A DNA stretch of 64,000 nucleotides, from assembly GCF_016785095.1 (NCBI RefSeq), contig NZ_JAEKJB010000008.1:1-64000 (forward strand), written 5' to 3'. The notes below the pieces were generated by a model, which saw only the letters and a list, made by a program, of their open reading frames with translations, had not been told where the DNA came from and searched no databases. Made by a program: the position numbers and the translations under genes. Source of the stretch: Alloalcanivorax marinus (GTDB lineage Bacteria > Pseudomonadota > Gammaproteobacteria > Pseudomonadales > Alcanivoracaceae). How positions within the stretch are numbered: position 1 is the stretch's first letter; every line of letters begins with the position of its first letter. Positions 38,885-48,284 of the stretch are shown one piece after another.

Positions 38885-38960
38885 GCCCTTCCGGGACCCT
38901 TTTTGGCAGGGATGCCAAAAACGGGAGCGCCCGGGGACGGCTTGAGCGATCCCGGAAGGC
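38885..38960. repeat. Nested-hairpin dispersed repeat, copy 1
   Basis: Outer arms CCTTCCGGGA (38887-38896) and TCCCGGAAGG (38950-38959) enclose a 9-bp hairpin TTTTTGGCA/TGCCAAAAA (38900-38921, loop GGGA). The reverse complement of 63743-63847 has the same plan and much shared sequence (CCCT, GGGAGC, GGACGG). This is a family of compact palindromic elements. The remainder of 38818-39050 holds no gene. Confidence 0.75.
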
Positions 38961-39050
38961 ACCCACGCAGATCCGCGTCCCGGCTAAAGGCGTCTCGCAT
39001 CGACTTCACGCTAAAACGCGATGAACCTTTTTCCCGCGCGCCAGGGCTGT

Positions 39051-39079
39051 TTCGCGGCCCGCCCGGAACCCCGTATAAT
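39051..39079 (+). promoter_or_regulatory. Sigma-70 promoter of proA
   Basis: Perfect TATAAT at 39074-39079 with TTCGCG (weak -35) 17 bases upstream at 39051-39056; the proA ATG is 31 bases downstream. Confidence 0.6.
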
Positions 39080-39110
39080 GCGCCTTTTCGTTTCCCAACA
39101 GGCGTTTCAC

Positions 39111-40370
39111 ATGGATATCCAGCAGTACATGGCCGACGTGGGCCGGCAGGCCCGCGCCGCTTCCCGGGCCATGGCCCGGGCCACCACCGGTGAGAAAAAC
39201 GCCGCGTTGGGCGCCATCGCCGGCGCCCTGCGCGCCCACCGCAGCGCCATTCTCGACGCCAATCAGCGCGATCTGGAGCGCGGTCGGGACAATGGCCTGG
39301 AGCCGGCGCTGCTGGATCGTCTGGAACTGACCCCGGCGCGCTTCGACGGCATGGTGGAAGGCCTGGAGCAGGTCATCGCCCTGGCCGACCCGGTGGGCGC
39401 CATCACCGATCTCAGCTACCGCCCCAGCGGCATCCAGGTGGGCAAGATGCGCGTGCCCCTGGGCGTGATCGGCATCATCTATGAATCCCGCCCCAACGTG
39501 ACCATCGACGCCGCCGCCCTGTGCCTGAAATCCGGCAACGCGGCCATTCTGCGTGGCGGTTCCGAAGCCATCGACTCCAATCAGGCGATCGCCGAGTGCC
39601 TGCGTGCCGGCCTGCGTGAAGCCGGCCTGCCCGATACCGCCGTACAGGTGATCGAGACCACCGATCGGGCCGCCGTGGGCGAGTTGATCAGCCATCCCGA
39701 GTTCGTGGACGTGATCGTGCCCCGTGGCGGCAAGGGCCTGATCGAGCGCATCAGCAAGGATGCCCGCGTGCCGGTGATCAAGCACCTGGACGGCAACTGC
39801 CATGTCTACATCGACGCGGACGCCGATCCGGCCAAGGCGGTGAAAGTGGCCTACAACGCCAAGACCCAGCGCTACGGCACCTGCAACACCCTGGAAACGC
39901 TGCTGGTGCACGCCGGCATCGCCGAACGGGTACTGCCGGAGCTGGCCGATCACTACCGCCAGGCCGGTGTCGAACTGCGTGGCTGCGAACGCACCCGCAA
40001 GCTGCTCGGCGATGAGGTGGCCGAAGCCTCCGAGAGCGACTGGGAAGAGGAATACCTGGCACCGCTGCTGGCGATCAAGGTGGTGGACGACCTGGACCAG
40101 GCCATGGATCACATCCATCGCTACAGCTCCGGGCATACCGAATCCATCATCACCGAGAACTACAGCCGCGCCCGCCGCTTCCTGGCGGAGGTGGACTCCA
40201 GTTCAGTGATGGTGAACGCCTCCACCCGCTTCGCCGACGGCTTCGAATACGGGCTGGGCGCGGAAATCGGCATCTCCACCGACAAACTGCACGCGCGCGG
40301 CCCGGTGGGCCTGGAAGGCCTGACCAGCCAGAAATGGGTGGTGTTCGGCGATGGCCATGTGCGGCAATAG
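39111..40370 (+). CDS. proA: Gamma-glutamyl phosphate reductase
   Basis: 419 residues. Second step of proline synthesis, reducing glutamyl-5-phosphate with NADPH. Aldehyde-dehydrogenase-like: [40 protein letters not shown], catalytic Cys in YGTCNTLET. Start at 39111 follows the promoter; an in-frame ATG at 39021 lies upstream of the -10 box and is rejected. Confidence 0.97.
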   Translation: MDIQQYMADVGRQARAASRAMARATTGEKNAALGAIAGALRAHRSAILDANQRDLERGRDNGLEPALLDRLELTPARFDGMVEGLEQVIALADPVGAITDLSYRPSGIQVGKMRVPLGVIGIIYESRPNVTIDAAALCLKSGNAAILRGGSEAIDSNQAIAECLRAGLREAGLPDTAVQVIETTDRAAVGELISHPEFVDVIVPRGGKGLIERISKDARVPVIKHLDGNCHVYIDADADPAKAVKVAYNAKTQRYGTCNTLETLLVHAGIAERVLPELADHYRQAGVELRGCERTRKLLGDEVAEASESDWEEEYLAPLLAIKVVDDLDQAMDHIHRYSSGHTESIITENYSRARRFLAEVDSSSVMVNASTRFADGFEYGLGAEIGISTDKLHARGPVGLEGLTSQKWVVFGDGHVRQ

Positions 40371-40417
40371 CGGGAGCCTGCTCTGAACGATCGAGCCTTG
40401 CCAACACGCCGGACGAC

Positions 40418-40482
40418 GGACGCCGGACGTTGGACGCTGAAAACCGGGAGGCCCGGTGCTTAGCGTCCAACGTCCGGCGTCC
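40418..40482. repeat. Large palindrome at the nadD start
   Basis: Perfect 21-base arms at 40418-40438 and 40462-40482 (inner part ACGTTGGACGCT / AGCGTCCAACGT) with a second hairpin in the loop (ACCGGG-AGG-CCCGGT, 40443-40457). It is built from repeats of GTCC(A/G)(A/G)CGTCC type. The nadD GTG start at 40456 lies inside the inner hairpin, and the right arm encodes its first residues. Confidence 0.85.
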
Positions 40483-41157
40483 AGCGTCCAGCCCCTCATT
40501 CTGTTCGGCGGCACCTTCGACCCGATCCACCGTGCCCACGTGCGCGCCGCCCTGGCGGTGTCGCGGGCGCTGGGGGACGCCCCGGTGCATCTGTTGCCCA
40601 ACGCGGTGCCGCCGCACCGGCCCCAGCCCCGCGCCGACGGCGCCCAGCGCCTGGCCATGGTGCGTCACGCCTGCACCGGCTATCCGCGCCTGGTCGCCGA
40701 CGACTGGGAGCTGCGCCACCCCGACGGCAGGCCGTCGTTCACCCTGGCCACTCTCAAGCACTTCCGTCGCCTGATCGGCCACCGGCCGCTGGTGTTCGTG
40801 GTCGGCGCGGACAGCTTCGCCAACCTGGACCAATGGCACCGTTGGCGGGAATACGCCGCCCTTTGCCACCTGGCCGTGGTACCCCGCCCCGGCGCCGCCA
40901 AGGCGCCGCTCAGGGTTCAACGGGCCTTCCCCGCCGCCGGCGCCGCCTTGCTGCGCCGGCGACCGGCGGGCCGCCGCCTGATGCTGGAACGCCCGGTACT
41001 GGACGTGGCCGCCACCGACATCCGCCGCGCGCTGCGCGCCGGCGGCCCCTGCCCGCAACTGCCGGCGGCGGTGCTCGCCCATATCCGCCGCCATGGGCTG
41101 TATAATGCGTCGGCCAACACCGACAATTCCGTGCACGCACACAACGAGGCCCCATGA
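40456..41157 (+). CDS. nadD: Nicotinate-nucleotide adenylyltransferase
   Basis: 233 residues. NAD synthesis: NaMN + ATP to deamido-NAD. Nucleotidyltransferase motif [20 protein letters not shown] (GxFDPxHxxH) and the late ISSTxxR-like [10 protein letters not shown]. The only usable start near the conserved N-terminus is the GTG at 40456; the first 13 residues ([13 protein letters not shown]) are encoded by the palindrome and are not conserved. The 3' end overlaps rsfS (ATGA). Confidence 0.93.
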   Translation: MLSVQRPASSVQPLILFGGTFDPIHRAHVRAALAVSRALGDAPVHLLPNAVPPHRPQPRADGAQRLAMVRHACTGYPRLVADDWELRHPDGRPSFTLATLKHFRRLIGHRPLVFVVGADSFANLDQWHRWREYAALCHLAVVPRPGAAKAPLRVQRAFPAAGAALLRRRPAGRRLMLERPVLDVAATDIRRALRAGGPCPQLPAAVLAHIRRHGLYNASANTDNSVHAHNEAP

Positions 41158-41513
41158 GTTCTCAACCCCCTCTGCTGGATCTGGTGCTCGACGCACTGGA
41201 GGAACTGAAAGCCAAGAACATCGCCAGCCTGGACGTGCGCGCCCTGACCAGCGTGGCCGACGACATGGTGATCGCCAGCGGCACCTCCAGCCGCCACGTC
41301 AAGGCACTAGCCGACAACGTCATGGAGAAAGCCAAGGACGCCGGCTACCGCCCCCTGGGCACCGAAGGTGAACGCGGCGCCGAGTGGATTCTGGTGGATC
41401 TGGGCGATGTGATCGTCCATCTGATGCTGCCCGCCACCCGCGAGTTCTACGATCTGGAGCGGCTCTGGCGCACCCCCGATCATCATCCGGACCGCGACCA
41501 GCGCGACCACTGA
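41154..41513 (+). CDS. rsfS: Ribosomal silencing factor RsfS
   Basis: 119 residues. Binds L14 and prevents 50S-30S joining when nutrients are scarce. Conserved [29 protein letters not shown] and [24 protein letters not shown] overlaps the nadD stop. A TATAAT at 41101-41106, inside the nadD 3' end, may give an extra transcript. Confidence 0.95.
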   Translation: MSSQPPLLDLVLDALEELKAKNIASLDVRALTSVADDMVIASGTSSRHVKALADNVMEKAKDAGYRPLGTEGERGAEWILVDLGDVIVHLMLPATREFYDLERLWRTPDHHPDRDQRDH

Positions 41514-41538
41514 CCGCAGCGTCGCCGGGAGCCACGCC

Positions 41539-42009
41539 TTGCGGATACACCTTCTCGCCATCGGCACCAAAATGCCTGCCTGGGTGGAACAGGGCTTCCA
41601 GGAATACCGGAAGCGGCTGCCGCCGGACATGCGCCTGGAACTTGAGGCGATTCCGTTGCCTAAACGTTCCAGGGGCGACACCGCCGCCCTGGTGCGCGCC
41701 GAAGGCGAAGCCATGGAAAAGCGCCTGGAAAAGTACCCCGGCGCCCACCGGGTGGCCCTGGAGGTCACCGGTCGCGTGCTGGGCACACCGCAATTGAGCG
41801 AAAAACTGGGCACCCTCAAGGATCTCGGCCAGGACCTGGTGATCCTGGTGGGCGGCCCGGACGGGCTCTGCCCGCGAGTCTCCGCCGCCGCCCACGAACG
41901 CTGGTCGCTGTCGGCGCTGACCCTGCCGCACCCACTGGTGCGGGTGTTGCTCGCCGAACAGCTTTATCGCGGCTGGACTCTGTTGACCGGCCACCCTTAC
42001 CACCGCTGA
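41539..42009 (+). CDS. rlmH: 23S rRNA (pseudouridine1915-N3)-methyltransferase
   Basis: 156 residues, SPOUT methyltransferase. IHLLAIGTKMPAWVEQGFQEYRKRLP, LVILVGGPDGLCPRV and LTLPHPLVRVLLAEQLYRGWTLLTGHPYH are the SAM-knot and terminal motifs of RlmH. The start is a TTG at 41539 with GGGA upstream; no ATG precedes the conserved N-terminus. It follows rsfS as in most gammaproteobacteria. Confidence 0.96.
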   Translation: MRIHLLAIGTKMPAWVEQGFQEYRKRLPPDMRLELEAIPLPKRSRGDTAALVRAEGEAMEKRLEKYPGAHRVALEVTGRVLGTPQLSEKLGTLKDLGQDLVILVGGPDGLCPRVSAAAHERWSLSALTLPHPLVRVLLAEQLYRGWTLLTGHPYHR

Positions 42010-42030
42010 TACCATGGACCACGGGCCCCG

Positions 42031-43920
42031 ATGCGCCGACCTCTGACCCTCAAGGACCACCACCACGAGCAGCGGATCTTCAGCCTGCGCCTGCTGGTGG
42101 GCGCCGTTCTGGTGGTGGCCCTGTCACTGGTGCTGGTGGGCCGCATGGTGTGGCTGCAGGTCTCCCAGCACAGCCGCTACACCACGCTCAGCGACGAGAA
42201 CCGGGTGCAAACCCAGGCGGTACCGCCGCCACGCGGGCTGATCACCGATCGAAACGGCGAAATCCTGGCCGCCAACCGACCGGATTTCGCGGTGGAACTG
42301 ATCATCGAGCAGGTACCGGATCTGGAGGCCACCCTGACCCGTATCGGCCAGTTGGTGACCCTGGAACCGGACGACCTGGAGCGCTTCCATAAACGCCTGA
42401 GCAGCCCGCGCCGCCCGTGGGACCCGATCCCCTTGCGCGGCCGCCTCAGCGAGGAAGAGATCGCCCGGCTCACCGTCAATCAGCATCGCCTGCCGGGGGT
42501 ACGCGTGGCCGCCAACCCGGTGCGCCACTACCCCCACGGCAAGCTGTTCTCCCATGTGCTCGGCTATGTAAACCGGCTCAGCGCCGAGGACCTGGAAGGC
42601 ATGACGCTCACCGAGCAGGCGGACTATGCCGGCACCTACTACTATGGCCGCACCGGGGTGGAGCGCTATTACGAGCACCGGCTGCACGGCACGGTGGGGC
42701 ACCGCCAGGTGGAGACCAATGCCCGGGGGCGCATTCTGCGCGTGCTCGAGGAGCAACCGCCGGTGCCCGGCGAAAACCTGCGCCTGACCCTGGACATGAA
42801 GGTCCAGAAAGCCGCCTACAACGCCCTCGGCGACCGGCGCGGCGCGGTGGTCGCCATCGATCCCCGGGATGGCAGCGTGCTGGCCTTCGTCAGCCGACCG
42901 GGTTTCGAGCCCAACCTGTTCGTCAACGGCATTTCCCATCAGGACTACGCCCGCTACCGGGAAGATCACGACAACCCGCTGTTCAACCGGGCCCTGCAAG
43001 GCCGTTACCCGCCGGGCTCCACGGTCAAGCCGTTCATCGGCCTGGCCGGCTTGAACGCCGGCGTCACCGACTGGGAACACACCATCTTCGACCCGGGTTA
43101 TTACCAGTTGGAAGGCAATCCCCACCGCTATCGGGACTGGAAACGCTGGGGGCATGGCTGGGTGGACATGAACAAGGCGGTGGTGCAGTCCTGCGACACT
43201 TATTTCTACGACCTGGGCTTCAAGCTGGGCATCGCCCGCATGCACGACTTCCTGTCCGACTTTTCCCTGGGCCAGCCCACCGGCATCGACCTGTACAACG
43301 AATCCGCCGGCCTGCTGCCCTCCAAGGAATGGAAGCGCGCCGCCCGGGGCACGCCCTGGTTTCACGGCGATACCATCAACGCCAGCATCGGCCAGGGCTT
43401 CATGCTGGCCACGCCGCTGCAACTGGCCACCGCCACCGCCATCCTGGCCCACCACGGCAAGCAAGTAACGCCCACCCTGGCCGCCGACGAATTGCGCCCG
43501 CCGCCGCGCCCCGACATCAAGCTCAACGACGAGGGCGACTGGCTGCGCATGGAACGGACCATGGAGGAAGTGGTCCATGGAAACCGGGGCACCGCCCGGG
43601 TGATGGCGGAAAACGCGCCCTACAAGATGGGCGCCAAGACCGGCACCTCCCAGGTGTTCTCCGTGGGCCAGGAAGAGACCTACAACGAGGAAGAGCTGGC
43701 CGAGCGGCTGCTCGACCACGCCCTGATCATCAGTTTCGCGCCGGTGGAGCATCCGGCCATCGCCGTGGCGGTGCTGGTGGAAAACGGCCGCCACGGCGGC
43801 TCCACCTCCGGCCCGGTGGCACGCCAGGTGATGGACGCCTGGCTGCTTAATGACGACGGCGAGCTGGACGTGCCGCCGCCCCTGCCACGCACGCCCGCCA
43901 GTGGAGAAAGCACGCCATGA
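42031..43920 (+). CDS. mrdA: Penicillin-binding protein 2 (elongasome transpeptidase)
   Basis: 629 residues. One N-terminal membrane segment (LLVGAVLVVALSLVLVGRMVWL), a pedestal domain, then the transpeptidase with SxxK in PPGSTVKPFIG (active Ser), SCDTYFYDLG (SxD/N) and KTGTSQVF. It cross-links peptidoglycan for lateral growth together with RodA. The rodA ATG overlaps its stop. Confidence 0.96.
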   Translation: MRRPLTLKDHHHEQRIFSLRLLVGAVLVVALSLVLVGRMVWLQVSQHSRYTTLSDENRVQTQAVPPPRGLITDRNGEILAANRPDFAVELIIEQVPDLEATLTRIGQLVTLEPDDLERFHKRLSSPRRPWDPIPLRGRLSEEEIARLTVNQHRLPGVRVAANPVRHYPHGKLFSHVLGYVNRLSAEDLEGMTLTEQADYAGTYYYGRTGVERYYEHRLHGTVGHRQVETNARGRILRVLEEQPPVPGENLRLTLDMKVQKAAYNALGDRRGAVVAIDPRDGSVLAFVSRPGFEPNLFVNGISHQDYARYREDHDNPLFNRALQGRYPPGSTVKPFIGLAGLNAGVTDWEHTIFDPGYYQLEGNPHRYRDWKRWGHGWVDMNKAVVQSCDTYFYDLGFKLGIARMHDFLSDFSLGQPTGIDLYNESAGLLPSKEWKRAARGTPWFHGDTINASIGQGFMLATPLQLATATAILAHHGKQVTPTLAADELRPPPRPDIKLNDEGDWLRMERTMEEVVHGNRGTARVMAENAPYKMGAKTGTSQVFSVGQEETYNEEELAERLLDHALIISFAPVEHPAIAVAVLVENGRHGGSTSGPVARQVMDAWLLNDDGELDVPPPLPRTPASGESTP

Positions 43921-45062
43921 GCGTACGCGAAACCCTGCGACAAATGCCCGGTCAGGGCGGCCCCAGCCTGGGCAACGGCCTGACCGCCCGGCTGCACCTG
44001 GATGCCCCGCTGCTGGCGGCTTTGCTGTTGCTGGTGCTGGGCGGCCTCACCGTGCTTTACAGCGCCGGCGGCGGCAGCATGGAAATGGTGCTGCGCCAGG
44101 CTCTGCGCCTGGGCGGCGGGTTGCTGGTGCTGGTGGTGCTGGCGCAGATTCCGCCACGCAGTTACCGCTTCTGGGCGCCCATGGTCTATGCCCTGGGCGT
44201 GGTGCTGTTGATTCTGGTGGTGCTGATCGGCACCGAGGCCAAGGGCGCCGCCCGCTGGCTGCACATTCCCGGCATCGGTCGCTTCCAACCCGCCGAGATC
44301 ATGAAACTGGCGGTGCCGGCCATGGTCGCCTGGTTCTTCAGCGAGCGTAACCTGCCGCCCCGACTTACCGATGTGCTGGTGGCCCTGGCGCTGATCTTCC
44401 TGCCGGTGGTGCTGATCGCGATCCAGCCGGACCTGGGTACCTCGATCCTGATCGCCGCCGCCGGGCTGGTGGTGCTGTTCATGGCCGGCCTGTCCTGGCG
44501 ACTGATCGGCCTGGCCCTGGTGGCGCTGATGATCGCCGCGCCACTGATGTATTTCTTCGTGCTGCATGACTACCAGCGCAGCCGCGTGGACACCTTCCTC
44601 AATCCGGAGGCGGACCCGCGCGGCGCCGGCTGGAACATCATCCAGTCGAAAACCGCCATCGGCTCCGGCGGCGTCACCGGCAAGGGCTGGCTGGATGGCA
44701 CCCAGTCCCGGCTCGACTTCCTGCCCGAGTCCTCCACCGATTTCATCCTGGCGGTGCTGGGCGAGGAATTCGGCCTGGTGGGCTTCCTGCTGCTGATGGC
44801 CATTTACCTGGTGATCGTCGGTCGCGGCTTCTTCATAAGCTGGCAGGCCCAGGAGACCTTCTCGCGTCTGCTGGCGGCGGCGCTGACCATGACCTTTTTT
44901 ATTTATATTTTTGTGAACGTCGGTATGGTGTCCGGACTCTTACCGGTGGTGGGGGTACCCTTGCCGCTGGTCAGCTACGGCGGCACGTCCATCGTCACCC
45001 TGATGGCCAGTTTCGGCATGCTCATGTCCATGCATACCCACCGCCGGCTGATGAGTTACTGA
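43917..45062 (+). CDS. rodA: Rod-shape SEDS glycosyltransferase RodA
   Basis: 381 residues, ten membrane segments. SEDS motifs: IPGIGRFQPAEIMKLAVPAMVAWFF, IAIQPDLGTSILI, FLPESSTDFILAVLGEEFGLVG and PLPLVSYGGTSIVTL. Polymerises glycan strands with PBP2. ATGA overlap with mrdA. Confidence 0.96.
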   Translation: MSVRETLRQMPGQGGPSLGNGLTARLHLDAPLLAALLLLVLGGLTVLYSAGGGSMEMVLRQALRLGGGLLVLVVLAQIPPRSYRFWAPMVYALGVVLLILVVLIGTEAKGAARWLHIPGIGRFQPAEIMKLAVPAMVAWFFSERNLPPRLTDVLVALALIFLPVVLIAIQPDLGTSILIAAAGLVVLFMAGLSWRLIGLALVALMIAAPLMYFFVLHDYQRSRVDTFLNPEADPRGAGWNIIQSKTAIGSGGVTGKGWLDGTQSRLDFLPESSTDFILAVLGEEFGLVGFLLLMAIYLVIVGRGFFISWQAQETFSRLLAAALTMTFFIYIFVNVGMVSGLLPVVGVPLPLVSYGGTSIVTLMASFGMLMSMHTHRRLMSY

Positions 45063-45085
45063 CAAGGATTCCCGAGGAGAACCAC

Positions 45086-46126
45086 GTGAAGAAAACCGGG
45101 CTGTTGATCGCCGCTTGCGCCGCCCTGGCCGGCCCCGCCCTTGCCACCGCCAACTATGCCGAGCACGCCGGGGCCGACGCCGTGCTCAAGGAGGTACGCG
45201 AGCGCGGGCTGGACGTGGATCGCGCCCGTCAGCTGCTCGCCGGCGCGCAACGCAAGGACAGCATTCTCGAGGCCATCGCCCGGCCCGCCGAGCGCACCCT
45301 GACCTGGGCCGAATACGGCCGCATTTTTTTGCAGGACAGCCGCGTGGAGCAGGGCGTCGCCTTCGCCCGCGAGCACGCCGAGGCCCTGGACCGGGCGGAG
45401 CGGGAATTCGGCGTGCCCCGGGAAGTGATCCTGGCGATCATTGGCGTGGAAACCCGCTACGGGCGCCACAAGGGCAACTACAAGGTGGTCGATGCGCTGG
45501 CCACCCTGGGGTTTGACTATCCGCCCCGCGCCGCCTTCTTCCGTAAGCAGTTGATCGCCCTGTTCGAGCTGGAACGTCACGCGCACATCGACGCCAGTGA
45601 GATTACCGGCTCCTACGCCGGCGCCATGGGTTTCCCACAGTTCATTCCCACCAGCTACGAGGCCTACGCGGTGGACTTCGACGGTGACGACGTCATCGAT
45701 CTGGTCAACAGCCCCACCGACGCCATCGGCAGCGTCGCCAACTATTTCAAGGCGCACCGCTGGCAGCCGGGCCTGCCGGTGGCGGCCCGCGCCCGGGTCG
45801 AGGGCAACGGCTATGTGGCGATGGCCAAGAAGGGCTACAAACCCGCCTTTACCCTGGATCAGGCCCGGAAGAACGGCGTAGTGGCAGTGGCCTGCGACGA
45901 TGATAGGCTGAGCAGCGAATACTGTTTCGAGGTGTCGAACGACGGCCTGCCCGGCTCCACGCCGGTGGCGGTGCTCGACCTGCAAGGCGAGGACGGCCAC
46001 GAATTCTGGCTGGCCACCGACAACTTCTATGTGATCACCCGCTACAACCATAGTGAGCTTTACGCCATGGCCGTGTTGCAGCTTTCCCGCCGCCTGGCCG
46101 ATGCCCTGGAGGCCGACCAGCCGTGA
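45086..46126 (+). CDS. mltB: Membrane-bound lytic murein transglycosylase B
   Basis: 346 residues. GTG start with GAGGAG 6 bases upstream. Signal peptide MKKTGLLIAACAALAGPALA has no good lipobox at the cleavage site, so it may be soluble periplasmic. SLT3 motif: REVILAIIGVETRYGRHKGNY with the catalytic Glu, then GSYAGAMGFPQFIPTSYEAYAVDFDGDD. Cleaves glycan strands to anhydromuropeptides. Overlaps rlpA by GTGA. Confidence 0.93.
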   Translation: MKKTGLLIAACAALAGPALATANYAEHAGADAVLKEVRERGLDVDRARQLLAGAQRKDSILEAIARPAERTLTWAEYGRIFLQDSRVEQGVAFAREHAEALDRAEREFGVPREVILAIIGVETRYGRHKGNYKVVDALATLGFDYPPRAAFFRKQLIALFELERHAHIDASEITGSYAGAMGFPQFIPTSYEAYAVDFDGDDVIDLVNSPTDAIGSVANYFKAHRWQPGLPVAARARVEGNGYVAMAKKGYKPAFTLDQARKNGVVAVACDDDRLSSEYCFEVSNDGLPGSTPVAVLDLQGEDGHEFWLATDNFYVITRYNHSELYAMAVLQLSRRLADALEADQP

Positions 46127-47061
46127 GACGCGTTGCACCGATCCTCACTCTGAGCCTGTTCCTGGGCGCCTGCGCCACCGGCCCGGGCCGCGCCCCCGGG
46201 CCCGCCCCGCAACCGGATCGCCCCGCTTCCGGGGCCCCCGGTTCCGACCGCTACGAACACAGCACCGACGCTGGCCCGGAACAACGCCGTGACGTCAGCG
46301 CCCAGCCCGAGCCGGTCCCCAAGGTGGAGCCGCGCAGCGCCTACGGCAACCCGGATACCTACACCGTCTGGGGCAAGAGCTACCAGGTGCTGCCCACCGC
46401 CGAGGGCTACCAGGAAGAGGGACTGGCGTCCTGGTACGGTCGCAAGTTCCACGGCTACCGTACCTCCAGCGGCGAAGCGTTCGACATGTACCGCTTCACC
46501 GCCGCCCACCGCACTCTGCCGCTGCCCACCTATGCCCGGGTCACCAACCTGGACAATGGCAAAAGCCTGGTGGTGCGCGTCAACGACCGGGGCCCGTTCC
46601 ACTCCGACCGGATCATTGATCTGTCCTGGGCCGCCGCGGTGCGCCTGGGCATTGAACAGAAAGGCACCGGACGGGTGCGCGTGGAAGCGCTCACCTCCAC
46701 CCGCGACCCGACCCCCAACAAAAGCGACGGCCGCGTGCCCACGGCGGTACGCGCCGCCGTGGACAGCCCGCCGCCGCCGTCCAGCGCCGACAGTGCCGCC
46801 GATAATGGCTCCAACGGTGGCTCCAATGCCGGCGGCGACCTCTACCTGCAGGCCGGCGCCTTCCAGGGGCTGGACGGCGCCCGCGCGCTGGAACAGCGGC
46901 TGCGCCAGCAACTCAAGTTGCCGGTGACCGTCCGACGGCCGGAATCCAGCAGCTTGTACAAGGTGTGGCTGGGCCCGTTCGCCAGCAACGCCGACCGTGA
47001 CCGCGCGCGCCGCTCCCTCGCCGAGGCGGGCTTCGCCGCGCCGATTTCCGTGAATCCCTGA
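46123..47061 (+). CDS. rlpA: RlpA septal lytic transglycosylase lipoprotein
   Basis: 312 residues. Lipobox SLFLGAC (Cys17), a proline-rich linker, the double-psi beta-barrel domain (GLASWYGRKFHGYRTSSGEAFDMYRFTAAHRTLP; VRVNDRGPFHSDRIIDLS with the catalytic Asp/Glu region) and a C-terminal SPOR domain (LYLQAGAFQGLDGARALEQRL) for binding denuded glycans at the septum. GTG start overlaps the mltB stop. Confidence 0.95.
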   Translation: MRRVAPILTLSLFLGACATGPGRAPGPAPQPDRPASGAPGSDRYEHSTDAGPEQRRDVSAQPEPVPKVEPRSAYGNPDTYTVWGKSYQVLPTAEGYQEEGLASWYGRKFHGYRTSSGEAFDMYRFTAAHRTLPLPTYARVTNLDNGKSLVVRVNDRGPFHSDRIIDLSWAAAVRLGIEQKGTGRVRVEALTSTRDPTPNKSDGRVPTAVRAAVDSPPPPSSADSAADNGSNGGSNAGGDLYLQAGAFQGLDGARALEQRLRQQLKLPVTVRRPESSSLYKVWLGPFASNADRDRARRSLAEAGFAAPISVNP

Positions 47062-47098
47062 TCCGCCCCCGCAAGCAAAGACCTGACCGAAAGGCCCG

Positions 47099-48271
47099 AT
47101 GATGATGCAAACCCGCTCTCTCGCTTATTCCCTGTTCTGGCTGTTGCTGGCCGGCCTGCTCGCCGTGTCGCCCCTGGCCCGCGCCGAGAACATGATCCCC
47201 CGCGCCCCCGAGGTGGAAGCACGCAGTTACCTGCTGCTGGACGCCAAGAGCGGCCAGGTGCTGGTGGAACACAATGCCGACAAGGAACTGCCGCCGGCCA
47301 GCCTGACCAAGATGATGACCGCCTACCTGGTGGAAAAGGAAATCCAGGCCGGCAACATCGGTGAGCGGGACATGGTGCCGATCAGCGTCAAGGCCTGGCG
47401 CATGGGCGGCTCGCGGATGTTCGTCAAGGAAGGCACCCAGGTGCCGGTGGCGGACCTGCTCAAGGGTGTGATCGTGCAGTCCGGCAACGACGCCAGCGTG
47501 GCCCTGGCCGAGTACGTGGCCGGCTCCGAGGGTGCCTTCGCCGACCTGATGAACAACCAGGCCAGTCAGTTGGGCATGAACAACAGCCACTTCGTCAACG
47601 CCACCGGCTGGCCGGCGGAGAACCACTACACCACCGCCCGGGACCTGGCCTGGCTGGCGCGGGCGATCATCCGCGACTATCCGGAACACTACGATATCTA
47701 CGCCCAGAAGGAATTCACCTACAACGGCATCACCCAGCAGAACCGCAACCTGCTACTGTGGCGCGACGACGCCGTGGACGGCCTGAAGACCGGCCACACC
47801 GAGGAAGCCGGCTTCTGCCTGGTGTCCTCCGCCGAGCAGAACGGCATGCGTCTGATCTCGGTGGTGATGGGCACCGACTCCGAGGCGGCCCGGGCACGCG
47901 AATCCCAGAAGCTGCTCAGCTACGGCTTCCGCTTCTACGAAACCTACGAGGGTTACGGCGCCGGTGACGTGCTCGACACCCCGAAAGTGTGGATGGGGGC
48001 CGCCGATCAGGTGCGCCTGGGCCTGGAGGACGACCTGGTGCTGACCGTGCCCAAGGGCAGCCACGACCAGCTCAAGGCGGAGATGTCGATCCAGCCGGAA
48101 CTGCGCGCCCCCATCGAGGAAGGCCGCCAGTACGGCACCCTGACCGTGAGCCTGGACGGCAAGGAACTGGTGCAGCGCCCCCTGGTGGCCCTGGAAGCGG
48201 TGGAGGAAGCCGGTTTCTTCTCGCGTATCTGGGACCATATCGTGCTGTTCTTCAAAGGCCTGTTTAACTAG
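47099..48271 (+). CDS. dacA: D-alanyl-D-alanine carboxypeptidase (PBP5/6 family)
   Basis: 390 residues. Signal peptide to about PLARA, then the S11 peptidase: SxxK in PASLTKMMTAYLVEK, SxN in SGNDASVALAEY and KTG in DGLKTGHTEEAGF. The beta-rich second domain and a C-terminal amphipathic anchor (FFSRIWDHIVLFFKGLF) attach it to the inner membrane's outer face. Three consecutive Met codons make the first residue ambiguous. Confidence 0.95.
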   Translation: MMMQTRSLAYSLFWLLLAGLLAVSPLARAENMIPRAPEVEARSYLLLDAKSGQVLVEHNADKELPPASLTKMMTAYLVEKEIQAGNIGERDMVPISVKAWRMGGSRMFVKEGTQVPVADLLKGVIVQSGNDASVALAEYVAGSEGAFADLMNNQASQLGMNNSHFVNATGWPAENHYTTARDLAWLARAIIRDYPEHYDIYAQKEFTYNGITQQNRNLLLWRDDAVDGLKTGHTEEAGFCLVSSAEQNGMRLISVVMGTDSEAARARESQKLLSYGFRFYETYEGYGAGDVLDTPKVWMGAADQVRLGLEDDLVLTVPKGSHDQLKAEMSIQPELRAPIEEGRQYGTLTVSLDGKELVQRPLVALEAVEEAGFFSRIWDHIVLFFKGLFN

Positions 48272-48284
48272 GGCTCCCGCCAAC

